This document shows, one piece after another, positions 47,980 through 57,075 of a stretch of DNA of 64,000 bases. The number at the start of each line of letters is the position of its first letter. The first letter of the stretch is position 1. Source of the stretch: Riemerella anatipestifer. GTDB taxonomy: Bacteria; Bacteroidota; Bacteroidia; Flavobacteriales; Weeksellaceae. The stretch covers positions 372,001 to 436,000 of the forward strand of contig NZ_CP142016.1 in NCBI RefSeq assembly GCF_035666175.1, read 5' to 3'. A program made the position numbers and the translations under genes. The notes under the pieces are model-generated. The model did no database searches. It was not told where the DNA came from and saw only the letters and a program-made list of their open reading frames with translations.

Positions 47980-48549
47980 ATGAATTTATCTGCTCCTGTA
48001 AAAGGGTTTATTTTTTCCTTTCTTGCGGTTATTTTAGCCTTTGCTATTTACTTTTTTTTCTTGGCTAAGAAAAATTACTATTTGGTAGATAACCCAACGC
48101 CTAACACTTATTATTTTAAAATAAATAATGGTTCTGAACAGATTATAAGTGCAGGGCAATCTGTACAAGTAGATTTATCTAAAGGTAAAAACAGCATTCA
48201 GGTTTTTGATAATAACAAAAAAATCATTTACGACTCTGCTTTTCAAGTAAATAAATTAAGAGGTTTACTTAATATCGCTCATCAAGATTATTATGTTAAT
48301 AGACAGTTTTATGGCTATATTCCTAACAAGGATTCACTTTTATTATCTCACGGAAAAACCGTAATAGATGATAAAGATTATCTAGGTGATGTAACCCATT
48401 ACAACAAACTATACATAGAAGATTTCTATTATAATGTAGACGAAGATTACGATGCTGTGGTAAAAAACATACAGAAAGTAGAGTCGAGAACCAAGCTATT
48501 CAGAAAACAAGATTTTCTAAATTATTATAACGAATATTATAAATTTTAA
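47980..48549 (+). CDS. Uncharacterised single-pass membrane protein
   Basis: 189 residues. One N-terminal helix (about 8-28, FIFSFLAVILAFAIYFFFLA) is followed by a soluble domain rich in Tyr and Asn, with beta strands (YYFKINNGSEQIISAGQSVQ). I do not recognise a family. It lies 12 bp before ubiE, shares its promoter and precedes porT, so an envelope role is plausible. Confidence 0.7.
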   Translation: MNLSAPVKGFIFSFLAVILAFAIYFFFLAKKNYYLVDNPTPNTYYFKINNGSEQIISAGQSVQVDLSKGKNSIQVFDNNKKIIYDSAFQVNKLRGLLNIAHQDYYVNRQFYGYIPNKDSLLLSHGKTVIDDKDYLGDVTHYNKLYIEDFYYNVDEDYDAVVKNIQKVESRTKLFRKQDFLNYYNEYYKF

Positions 48550-48561
48550 AAAACATTAAAA

Positions 48562-49284
48562 TTGAAAACACAAGTTACTCCATATAGCACCGAAGCAGGA
48601 AAGAAAAAAGAAGTAGAAGCTATGTTTGATAATATAGCTCCACAGTATGATTTTCTAAATAGAGCTCTCTCTCTAAAAGTGGATTTAATTTGGAGAAAAA
48701 ATCTAGTTAATTGGCTTAAAAAAGACCAACCAAAACTAATATTAGACATTGCCACAGGCACAGGAGACCTCGCCATCGCTATGGAAAAAGGTACTAAAGC
48801 CGAAATTGTAGGTCTAGATTTGTCGCAACAAATGTTAAATATTGGAATAGAGAAGGTTAAAAAGCTAAATCTTTCTGACAAAATAAAAATGATGAAAGGC
48901 GATGCCGAAAATCTACCTTTCGAGGATAATAAATTTGATTCTGTAACTTCTGCATTTGGAGTTAGAAACTTTGAAAACTTAGAAAAAGGCTTATCTGAAT
49001 TCCGAAGAGTGGTAAAAGAAGGTTCTAGCATCTACATTCTTGAGTTTTCTAAGGTAGAAGGCTTCTTGGCTCCTTTTTATATGTTTTATTTTAAAAACAT
49101 TCTCCCTAGAATAGGCAAACTTATCTCCAAAGACAGCCGTGCATACACCTATTTACCAGATTCTGTAAATGCCTTCCCTTATGGTGAAAAAATGAAAAAA
49201 ATCCTATTAAATGTAGGTTTTAAAAAGGTAGAATACAAAAAACAAAGTTTAGGTATAGCCACTATTTACAAAGCAACAAAATAA
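48562..49284 (+). CDS. ubiE: Demethylmenaquinone methyltransferase
   Basis: 240 residues from a TTG start (48562). VEAMFDNIAPQYDFLNRALS and LDIATGTGDLAIAM (SAM motif I) are characteristic, as is VTSAFGVRNFENLEKGL. It makes menaquinone from demethylmenaquinone, the respiratory quinone of this phylum. The porT gene follows after 44 bp, an arrangement known from other Flavobacteriia. Confidence 0.94.
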   Translation: MKTQVTPYSTEAGKKKEVEAMFDNIAPQYDFLNRALSLKVDLIWRKNLVNWLKKDQPKLILDIATGTGDLAIAMEKGTKAEIVGLDLSQQMLNIGIEKVKKLNLSDKIKMMKGDAENLPFEDNKFDSVTSAFGVRNFENLEKGLSEFRRVVKEGSSIYILEFSKVEGFLAPFYMFYFKNILPRIGKLISKDSRAYTYLPDSVNAFPYGEKMKKILLNVGFKKVEYKKQSLGIATIYKATK

Positions 49285-49328
49285 AAAACAATATTCTTTG
49301 TTATATACTAGAAATAAGAATATAATCC

Positions 49329-50093
49329 ATGAAAAAGATATTTTTTTTAACTCTCATTAGTATTTCTGCCATGGCTTCTGCACAGTTCAGAATAAAAGAT
49401 AGAATGGACAGAATGGAAGGCATTGATGATAAAAAGCTCAGCTACGGTTTTTTCCTTAATGGTAGCCAAAACGATTATAAAATGGTGCTAGACCCTAAAT
49501 ATGGTACTAGAGGAAATAAGAACTTAGTTTCTTCCAAACCTACTTATAGCTTTGGGGCAGGATTGATAGGAAGAATGAGACTCAACAAAAACCTAGATTT
49601 AAGACTAGAGCCAGGTATGCAATTTATAGAAAGAGACCTGTATTTTGACACCCAAGTTAATAGCATCTACGCTACTGATGCCAAGGCTCCATTCACTCCA
49701 AAAACACTTACCGAAGAAGATAAAGTGAGAAAGATTAAGGCAACTACAATAGATATTCCACTTTTATTAGAAATACACGCTGATAGATGGTTTAACTCTA
49801 GACCTTACGCAGCGGCTGGTATCAACTGGCTAGTTAATTTACAATCTAACTCTGGCAGTGAAGATGATAACGCCCACGGTACTTTCCGTAGCACCACTCA
49901 TAACTTTGGTTATTCAGCAGAGATAGGTATTCAGTTTTATTTCAGTAAATTTAAACTTACACCAGCTTTTAGAGGAACTTTTACTATGGGTAATGAACTC
50001 GTGAGAGATAATGCCAACACTCCACCTTACTGGACGTCTGCACTCACCTCTACCCAAGGAAGAAGTTTTATGTTTGTGCTAAAATTTGAATAA
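49329..50093 (+). CDS. porT: PorT-family outer-membrane protein
   Basis: 254 residues with a signal peptide (MKKIFFLTLISISAMASAQ). The mature part is an eight-stranded-type beta-barrel (GLIGRMRLNKNLDLRLEPGM, IEIQFYFS-like strand GIQFYFSKFKLTPAFRG, final strand SFMFVLKFE ending in an aromatic-acid pair). Barrel type, length and position after ubiE fit PorT, needed for type IX secretion and gliding. A generic PorT-like barrel is the alternative. Confidence 0.8.
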   Translation: MKKIFFLTLISISAMASAQFRIKDRMDRMEGIDDKKLSYGFFLNGSQNDYKMVLDPKYGTRGNKNLVSSKPTYSFGAGLIGRMRLNKNLDLRLEPGMQFIERDLYFDTQVNSIYATDAKAPFTPKTLTEEDKVRKIKATTIDIPLLLEIHADRWFNSRPYAAAGINWLVNLQSNSGSEDDNAHGTFRSTTHNFGYSAEIGIQFYFSKFKLTPAFRGTFTMGNELVRDNANTPPYWTSALTSTQGRSFMFVLKFE

Positions 50094-50120
50094 TAATAAT
50101 AACTCATAACAAAGTAAATG

Positions 50121-50152
50121 AAAGCACTCAATATTTCAAGGGTGCTTTTTTA
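50121..50152 (+). terminator. Rho-independent terminator after porT
   Basis: AAAGCACTC (50121-50129) pairs with GGGTGCTTT (one G-T), then a T run. It lies within the apparent N-terminal extension of the next frame, which supports the later start at 50175. Confidence 0.8.
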
Positions 50153-50174
50153 TTTTTTAATTAAGACTCAATAT

Positions 50175-51380
50175 ATGCTAAAAAACATAATTCCTTTTAT
50201 TGTTATTTTTTTCTTACTAGAATTTTATATTTATAACGCAGTTAGAACACTTTACTCTAGCCCTTGGTTTAAAATCACCTACTGGCTTATCACTATTTCA
50301 TTATATGGTTGGCTACTTTTTGAGATACTAACCTTTGATGCTTCTGCTAGAAATAATAAAAAAATGTTTATTATCTCTAGTATTTTCATGGTTTTTATGC
50401 TTCCAAAGTTGCTCTTACTGGCGTTTATTTTATTTGATGATATTATAAGAGTTCTACAATTTGGGACTAAACGCATTTTATCTAAATCTGCATTTTATCC
50501 AGAAAGAAGAAACTTCATTACCTTAATTGGCTTGGGTGCAGCAGCCTTGTTTTCAGCCTCTGTGATTGACGGAATTATTTTCGGAAAATACCGCCATACT
50601 TTAAGACAAGTAAGACTAAAACTAAAAAATCTACCAAAAGAATTTAAAGGTTACAAAATCATTCAAATTTCTGATGTCCATAGCGGTAGTTTTAGTCAGC
50701 CTGAAAAATTACGAAAAGCCATTGAACTCATCAATTCACAAACCCCTGACTTGGTGCTATTCACAGGAGATATGGTGAATAATTATGCAGAAGAATTTTT
50801 ACCTTTTGTTGATTTATTTTCTCAAATTAAAGCCAAAGACGGTAAATACTCTGTACTCGGAAACCACGACTACGGAGATTATGGATAATGGAACTCCAAA
50901 GAAGAAAAAGCCCAAAATATCCCAAAACTCATAGAACTACAAAACAAAGCTGGTTTTAAAATGTTAAGAAATGAACACCGTATCATCAATAAAAACGGAG
51001 CTTCTCTGTATCTTATCGGTGTAGAAAATTGGGGAGAATTGCCTTTTCCTCAACTCGGAGATTTAGACTTAGCGACTAAAGGTATTCCCGAAGAAGCCAC
51101 TAAAATACTCATGAGCCACGACCCTACCCACTTTGACCACATTGTAAAACATCACCCGAAAGATATACAGCTCACACTTTCTGGACATACCCACGGAATG
51201 CAGTTCGGTATTGACTTAAAAAACATTAAGTGGTCTCCCGTAAAATACCGTTATCCTAAATGGGCAGACCTCTACGAAAGCAATGGGAAATATCTTTATG
51301 TAAACCGTGGTTTCGGGGTATTAGGATTTTCTGGAAGAGTGGGCATCAATCCAGAAATTACTGTATTTACTTTGGAGTAG
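50175..51380 (+). pseudogene. Membrane metallophosphoesterase with an in-frame stop codon
   Basis: From the ATG at 50175 the protein has four N-terminal helices and then a calcineurin-like phosphoesterase domain: ISDVHSGSF, FTGDMVNNY and GNHDYGDYG. A TAA at 50886-50888 interrupts it, and the same frame resumes with WNSKEEKAQN and continues to LSGHTHGMQFG at the second metal site, ending at 51380. No frameshift is needed: one base change (for example GAA to TAA) explains it. The stop removes the GHTH ligands, so the truncated product should be inactive. Confidence 0.9.
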
Positions 51381-51417
51381 AAAATAGGTCGCTAGAAACC
51401 ATTTAAAAATTATACCT

Positions 51418-51425
51418 TATTTTTG
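51418..51425 (+). promoter_or_regulatory. Bacteroidota -7 element for mtgA
   Basis: TATTTTTG, 24 bp before the ATG at 51450; it overlaps the longer TTG start at 51423. Confidence 0.5.
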
Positions 51426-51449
51426 TGGGGAAATTTTAGAAATTTTATT

Positions 51450-52094
51450 ATGTTTAAATTAATTAAAAGAATACTATTTTTAATCATTCTTATAAACATA
51501 CTAACACTAATTGGAGGTAGGTTTTTCAACCCTATTATTACTATCACTCAGATAGAAGGCTTAGTAAAATTTCACAAGCTGGATAGAGATTATATACCGT
51601 TCTCTGAAATGGGAAACAATGTAAAAAAAGCCGTTATAGCCTCCGAAGATCAAAATTTTTACACTCATAATGGTTTCGATTTTAAAGCCATTGAAAGAGC
51701 AATGAAACACAACGAAAAAGGTAAAAGTATACAAGGCGGTAGCACCATTTCTCAACAAACCGCCAAAAACATCTTCTTATGGAATGGCAGAAGTTGGGTT
51801 AGAAAAGGGTTAGAAGCCGTATATACCTTTATTATTGAGAAGATTTGGTCTAAAGATATCATTCTAGAAAGATACCTCAATTCCATAGAAATGGGACAAG
51901 GCGTTTTTGGGGTAGAAGCGGCATCGCAGTACTATTTTAATAAATCATCTAAAGACCTTACCAAAAGCGAAGCCGCTTGGATAGCTGCCGTATTGCCTAA
52001 CCCAAAGAAATACGACCCTAAAAACCCAACACCTTACCTCAATAGAAAGCATAAGTGGATTATGAGGCAAATGAACTTTATCTCTTTAAAATAA
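51450..52094 (+). CDS. mtgA: Monofunctional peptidoglycan glycosyltransferase
   Basis: 214 residues from the ATG at 51450. One N-terminal membrane helix, then a GT51 domain: ASEDQNFYTHNGFD with the catalytic Glu, GGSTISQQTAKNIFL, and YLNSIEMGQGVFGVEAASQYYF. It polymerises lipid II into glycan strands at the outer face of the inner membrane. No transpeptidase domain follows. Confidence 0.95.
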   Translation: MFKLIKRILFLIILINILTLIGGRFFNPIITITQIEGLVKFHKLDRDYIPFSEMGNNVKKAVIASEDQNFYTHNGFDFKAIERAMKHNEKGKSIQGGSTISQQTAKNIFLWNGRSWVRKGLEAVYTFIIEKIWSKDIILERYLNSIEMGQGVFGVEAASQYYFNKSSKDLTKSEAAWIAAVLPNPKKYDPKNPTPYLNRKHKWIMRQMNFISLK

Positions 52095-52099
52095 TTTTT

Positions 52100-54130
52100 A
52101 TGAATATATTTAGTAATCGTCCTATAGAATCATTAGAATCTCTCATTACAAAGTATTTTAAATTTCAGAACGAGACCTCTGCACTAGAACCTTTGTCTGA
52201 AATATTCGAAGCTACTAAAAAGGAAGGCTTTAGCCATTTATTAAATATACTCACCGAAAATGAAGATTTAAAAAATAATTTCGCTCATTATCTAAAAAAT
52301 ATTTTCCGAGGAAGACGAATGGTTCTTGCTCTTACGGAAGCTAATATTTTATCCGAAAACTCTTTCTTTGCAGAATTTAAAAAGAGAGTAATTGCTAAAG
52401 TACTCCCAGCAGTAGAAGATGAAGACACGGTCTCTTTCGTTATAGAAAAAATATTACTTAGTTCTAAACAGAATTTTGATTTTCTACTTAACCTCTCAGA
52501 AGAAGAAAAGAATACTTTTCTACAAATTATGGGATTTGAGAGTCTTTTTGCACAAAAGGTCGTTCAAGAAGATTTATTTTTATCCGTCAATATTTTAGCT
52601 TGGAGAGCCATAGGAAATGCTCTAGATGTAGAAGTGGTTAAAATGGCTCCTGAATATAAAAATTTCGACAATCCTTTTATTGCCCTACAAAATGAAATTG
52701 ATTGTCTTTTAGAGCTATTCCAAGAAGACCCAAAAGTCCAAATTTCCGCTAAAAACGAACATTATAAACAAGCTAAAGTTTATCTCAGCCAATGTTTAGA
52801 ATTTATTAAAATAGCATTTAAAAACACCTCTAAATATGGGTTGTCTAGTAAGACCAACCAGTCTTTAATGAAAATTAGACAACAGTTAGTAAGAATTTCT
52901 GAAATATTACCGCTATTAGTTACAGAGGAAAAAACCACTCATCTTGAGCAATCTAGAACCTTAGTAGAAAACATTCTAAGGTATAAATCTCACAGAAACA
53001 ATTTCAGTGAACTATTTGCGGATAGTACCTTACAGCTTTCTCACCTTATTACTACTCATACCGCACAGGCAGGAACTCATTATATTGCGTTCAATTATAA
53101 GCAGTACATGGATATGTTTAAAAAAGCTGCTGGAGGTGGTATCATCGTAGGGTTTTTATGTGTTCTCAAAATGCTTTACAGCTATAGTAATGGTAGTGAA
53201 TTTACCCACGCATTTTTGTACTCGTTCAACTATGCTATGGGCTTTGTACTCATCTATCTCTTGCACTACACTTTGGCGACTAAACAACCTGCTATGACAG
53301 CAGCTACTATGGCGAAAGTATTATCCGAAGATAAAAATACTTTTAAAAACTATACTGATTTTGCAGATTTAGTATCAAAATTATTTAGAACGCAATTTAT
53401 TGCATTTGTGGGTAATGTATTACTTGCATTCCCTGTGGCTCTACTCATTATCTATGGATTGGATATTACCTTCCAACAAAACCTTGCCACAGATAAAGCT
53501 AATAAACTTTTAAGAGACTTGAATCCAGTAGAGTCCAAGGCTATTCTACACGCTAGTATAGCTGGTGTATTTCTATTTATTTCAGGGATTATATCTGGAA
53601 ATATCAGCAATAACTCTAGGTTTTACCAAATTCCTCAACGAATTATTAAAAATCCATACCTTAACAAAGCCTTTGGAGCTAAGGCAGCAAGAAGCATTTC
53701 TGCATTTTACTCTAAAAATTGGGCTGGTGTTGTTTCTAACTTTTGGTTTGGAGTATTCTTAGGTGCTACAGCTCCTATTGGTAACTTTTTAGGGTTAGAT
53801 TTGGATATTAGACACATTACCTTTGCCGCTGGTAACTTAGCTTTAGCCATATACGGAAAAGGGTTCGATATTGATATGGGAACTTTTTGGATTAGTTTCA
53901 TCACGGTATTCCTAATCGGATTTTTTAACTTCATTGTAAGCTTTGGGTTGTCAATGTCGTTAGCGTTCCGTTCTAGGAAAGTTAAATTTGGAGAAGTAAG
54001 GCTAATCTATAGAGAAATTTTTAACACCTTTGTCAAAAATCCAGCTAAATTTTTCATTCCATTACCTTCTGGTGTAAATACCAATGCTGAAAAAATGGTA
54101 GTAGAACTAGAAAAAGAGGGGAAAAACTAA
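52100..54130 (+). CDS. Gcr/SpecificRecomb-family membrane protein (annotated as site-specific recombinase)
   Basis: 676 residues from the ATG at 52100. The N-terminal ~340 residues are helical and soluble; the C-terminal half has about six membrane helices (AAGGGIIVGFLCVLKMLYSY, AFVGNVLLAFPVALLIIYGL, ASIAGVFLFISGIISGNISN and others). This matches the SpecificRecomb family (PF10136), historically called recombinase although it is an integral membrane protein with no recombinase catalytic motif. The stop overlaps the end of the convergent DUF721 gene. The last ~155 residues reappear, decayed, at 59283-59757. Confidence 0.82.
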   Translation: MNIFSNRPIESLESLITKYFKFQNETSALEPLSEIFEATKKEGFSHLLNILTENEDLKNNFAHYLKNIFRGRRMVLALTEANILSENSFFAEFKKRVIAKVLPAVEDEDTVSFVIEKILLSSKQNFDFLLNLSEEEKNTFLQIMGFESLFAQKVVQEDLFLSVNILAWRAIGNALDVEVVKMAPEYKNFDNPFIALQNEIDCLLELFQEDPKVQISAKNEHYKQAKVYLSQCLEFIKIAFKNTSKYGLSSKTNQSLMKIRQQLVRISEILPLLVTEEKTTHLEQSRTLVENILRYKSHRNNFSELFADSTLQLSHLITTHTAQAGTHYIAFNYKQYMDMFKKAAGGGIIVGFLCVLKMLYSYSNGSEFTHAFLYSFNYAMGFVLIYLLHYTLATKQPAMTAATMAKVLSEDKNTFKNYTDFADLVSKLFRTQFIAFVGNVLLAFPVALLIIYGLDITFQQNLATDKANKLLRDLNPVESKAILHASIAGVFLFISGIISGNISNNSRFYQIPQRIIKNPYLNKAFGAKAARSISAFYSKNWAGVVSNFWFGVFLGATAPIGNFLGLDLDIRHITFAAGNLALAIYGKGFDIDMGTFWISFITVFLIGFFNFIVSFGLSMSLAFRSRKVKFGEVRLIYREIFNTFVKNPAKFFIPLPSGVNTNAEKMVVELEKEGKN

Positions 54131-54423
54131 ACAAAGTAAACCTCCTCTACTACATTTTCACCTGCTACTTCTTTAAATTTTTGAATAAAAAAAGTTTTCC
54201 TCATTCTAAAATCATTTTTTAGCAATGGGGATTTTACTTTTATGGTTAATGTTTTGTCCAAAAGATTAACATCTCCTATTTCTTTAAAAAGTTCATCATC
54301 CAAATAATCTTCTAAAAAATCTTTGATTTGGAAAGCTAATAGCTTCTCTTCAAACCTAAACTTCTTCTCAAAAATCTTAACCAAATCCGAAGACTGATAA
54401 GCCCTTTTTTTCTTATTCTTCAT
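54127..54423 (-). CDS. DUF721 (DciA-like) domain protein
   Basis: 98 residues: a basic N terminus (MKNKKKRAYQSSDLVKIFEK) and a compact domain ending FKEVAGENVVEEVYFV. The DUF721/DciA family includes helicase loaders; short stand-alone versions are common in Flavobacteriia, next to recF or alone. It overlaps the previous gene's stop by 4 bp in convergent orientation. A damaged second copy is at 59752-60009. Confidence 0.72.
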   Translation of the reverse strand: MKNKKKRAYQSSDLVKIFEKKFRFEEKLLAFQIKDFLEDYLDDELFKEIGDVNLLDKTLTIKVKSPLLKNDFRMRKTFFIQKFKEVAGENVVEEVYFV

Positions 54424-54684
54424 TAAATAACGTGCTAATTTTTGACTAATAATTTAGATTGAACTTTTTATAATTACTCTTAACAGTGTTACAAATTTCG
54501 GTTACCGTTACAAATATTTTATTTTTAGAAAAAGGTTCTCCGATTAAGGTTGGCTAGCTTATTTACAGTTAAAAAAGAAGTACTAATAATTACCATAATA
54601 AGAATAATCAAAAATTCGAGACCGCTTTTCTCTCCACCCAAATCTATATCCCTTATAAAAAAGGGATTAAAATCACACAAAAAC

Positions 54685-55341
54685 TCATACTAATCTTAGT
54701 GAGAGACTATTAATCATTAAAAAAGGTGTATTTTTTATCCTTTCTGCCTTACCTTGTATATCATAAAAACGATTGATATGCTGCATCAAATCGCTTTTTT
54801 CAATGTTTGCTGTATTCTTAAAGTCTTCTTCTATCTCTTTAGAAATACTCACCAACAATTCATTAGAAATTTTATGTTCCTCGTTAATGTTATACTTCTC
54901 TAGTAACACCTTTGATTTTTCGTCAAAGATAGGTTTAGGATTATTATGAATTTCATTTTTAAACTGTCGTATATAAGCGATAGTCAATTGAATAAGATCA
55001 TAGATTTTAGCATTTTTTTCTAGAGCGCCTAAGTTGATATTTTCATCATTACTGTAATAAGCATAGATTTTAGCTACAAAGCTCCTAGAATTATTGGTAA
55101 GTTCGCCAAATATCTTTCTCGCTTCCCACCAGCGGTCGTATGCAGAATTCATTCTAAATCCCAAGAAAAATGCAATTGCAAGACCAAATACAGAGCCTAT
55201 TTGCCCCGATATTTTATAAATATGGTCCCCAAAAAGCTCTTCTAAACCTAGCACAAATATGGCGTACAGCGTTGTGTAAATAAGATATGGTGATGCTATT
55301 TTAAATAGTTGTAATAATCCTTGTTTTTCTGTTTTAATCAT
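54685..55341 (-). pseudogene. Bestrophin-family channel, C-terminally truncated
   Basis: 218 residues. GFRMNSAYDRWWEARKIFGE with the preceding hydrophobic helices is the bestrophin (UPF0187) hallmark. The family normally continues after NTPF with a further ~70-80 residues including two helices. Here the chain instead ends with LMINSLSLRLV. The cut coincides with the left part of the 54.4-60.0 kb island, so it is probably a rearrangement scar. A small hairpin follows at 54648-54667. Confidence 0.75.
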
Positions 55342-55429
55342 ATTATATCAAAAGAATATCCAAAAATAGCGTTTTTTATATAAAAAATCTCCGTTATAGA
55401 ATTATAACAGGGATTTTAGTTTTTATTTA

Positions 55430-55692
55430 GGCTTAAAACTATGAAACAATGATTAACTTTGTTGATAAGTCTTATAAATAGGAGTAAAATTAGCGATCAT
55501 AAAATAAAAAAATAATCAAGTGTTTTTGTAGCGATATTGATGCAATGAAAACAGAGGAAATTTTAGAGTTCAACAGAAACACCGCTAACTGATATTCTAG
55601 GATTTTTAGGGAAATAATTTTTGAAAAACAACAAGCAAATTTAAGTTTATTTTTTTGGAGCAGTTGAATTAAATGAGGCTTATTTTGGAGCA
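55430..55692 (+). repeat. Inverted repeat, left arm (263 bp)
   Basis: It matches the reverse complement of 58673-58936 base for base, except for a patch of about 18 bp after GCGATATTG. Weaker similarity continues to CCACCTGTTTTTGG (ending 55746; 58606-58619 opposite). The short frame inside it is shared by both arms and has no known family. Confidence 0.92.
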
Positions 55693-55873
55693 AGAAGATT
55701 ATGAGGGAATAATATGGAAAAGAACTCAGAAACCACCTGTTTTTGGCGTTTCACCATGCAAAGATTAGCTAAGTTTAATAGAGTAAATCTACCTTTATAT
55801 TACACTTAAAGGAATGCGAGTGGCGATGGAGAAAAGAGGTAAAAGAAATGGAAAAAAAGTTACGGAAATTGAT

Positions 55874-55942
55874 AAAAAATAGGGATAACTTTTTTAACGC
55901 CTTCGTCTAAAAGTTACCCATATTTCTTTATTTCTACAACAA
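55874..55942 (+). repeat. 69-bp hairpin repeat, copy 1
   Basis: AAATAGGGATAACTTTT and a near-complementary partner (one or two mismatches) flank TTAACGCCTTCGTCT, followed by ATTTCTTTATTTCTACAAC. A second, perfect copy lies in the same orientation at 58940-59010. It could terminate the lipoprotein operon on the minus strand. Confidence 0.85.
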
Positions 55943-55984
55943 CTAAAATAAATATAAAATTTAGTCTAGAGCCTTAACAAAAAA

Positions 55985-57064
55985 CTACTTACTAATAACA
56001 TTATATAATCTTCCTCTTAATTTAAGAGGGATAATTCTTTGGTTTTGTTGTATAAACAATGTCTCACCGTGCATGGCTAAAAATTTTATGTTTGGTTCTG
56101 CCTTTAAATTTTTTCCAACAAAATCTGGGAATTGAATCTCAAATAAAGGAGTATTTAAATTTAGAGAAGCAGAAAACGAGGATTTATCATAACCTATGAT
56201 TCCATTAAAATCTCCACTTACAGAGATTACAACGTATTTATCCGAATAGGTAATTGCATGAGGAATAACTTTTTTACCTTCAAAGGTAATATATTTATTT
56301 TCATAGCTATTAGAATTATTATTTCTAATAAAAACATTAATTCCAGGACTTTCCTTACTATTATTCATAAAATATAATTTGTCTTCCAGTATGCACATAT
56401 CCTGATCTGTATTTCGAAAAGCCTCTGGGGAAAAAGGAATATTAAAACTAGGTCTTACATGTGGAATTCCCTTAGCTATTCCCTCTTCTATACTCTGACG
56501 AGAAAAAACCCGTATGTTAGACTGCATATGCCTAACATAAACATAATTCTCATCAGCAGCGATAGCATTAGGATGGGTAATATCTTGCCACCAATTCCCA
56601 TTACCTAACTTAATTAAAGGTTTAAGCGTTTTCCTATTAAAAACAGAAATTTGGCTAGTATTATCCGCTGCAGGTATAAACAATAGAGAGTCCGATACAT
56701 ATACATCCCTTGAATTCCAAGCAGGTTCTCCATTACTCCCTTTTATGGTGGTTAGGTATTTATATGATTTAGCATTAAACAGATAAGTATTATGCGAACT
56801 TCTATCACTAACATATAAAGTATCTCCAAAAACCTGCATTCCCAAAGGTTGAAAATTAGAACCTAATTCACTAAAATTTTCATTACTAATAACATCACTT
56901 TCTTCTGCCTCCACAAAGAATTCCTTTATTTCGGTTTTTGTAACTTTCTCTAATTCATCTATATATTTATCTATTATATTCACATCTCTCTTACAAGAGA
57001 TTAATGCAAAATTACAACAAATAAACAAAAGAAATTGAATATACAAAAAAAGCATCCTTTTCAT
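55985..57064 (-). CDS. Lipoprotein with beta-propeller (TolB-like) fold
   Basis: 359 residues, lipobox LISC (Cys24). After a short helical segment, repeated blade motifs follow (GMQVFGDTLYVSDRSSHNTY, SRDVYVSDSLLFIPAAD, HPNAIAADENYVYVRH, CILEDKLYFMNNSK), consistent with a six-bladed TolB-like propeller. It is cotranscribed with a zinc protease lipoprotein 11 bp upstream. Function unknown. It is probably surface or periplasmic and works with the protease. Confidence 0.75.
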   Translation of the reverse strand: MKRMLFLYIQFLLFICCNFALISCKRDVNIIDKYIDELEKVTKTEIKEFFVEAEESDVISNENFSELGSNFQPLGMQVFGDTLYVSDRSSHNTYLFNAKSYKYLTTIKGSNGEPAWNSRDVYVSDSLLFIPAADNTSQISVFNRKTLKPLIKLGNGNWWQDITHPNAIAADENYVYVRHMQSNIRVFSRQSIEEGIAKGIPHVRPSFNIPFSPEAFRNTDQDMCILEDKLYFMNNSKESPGINVFIRNNNSNSYENKYITFEGKKVIPHAITYSDKYVVISVSGDFNGIIGYDKSSFSASLNLNTPLFEIQFPDFVGKNLKAEPNIKFLAMHGETLFIQQNQRIIPLKLRGRLYNVISK

Positions 57065-57075
57065 AGCTATAAAAG

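Larger units (their letters stand above)
55342..55984. other. Gene-free stretch with repeat structures
   Basis: The 643 bp hold the left arm of the large inverted repeat (55430-55692, weaker similarity to 55746) and the first copy of a 69-bp hairpin repeat (55874-55942). Between them is only a 22-codon frame (about 55815-55882) that I do not regard as a gene. Confidence 0.75.

Noticed and set aside
50118..50174. N-terminal extension of the metallophosphoesterase from 50118
   Set aside because: It lies in the terminator of the preceding gene; the membrane-segment start at 50175 is better.
52100..54130. The so-called site-specific recombinase as the enzyme that flips the nearby inverted repeat
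   Set aside because: The family is a multi-pass membrane protein with no Tyr or Ser recombinase motif; the name is historical.
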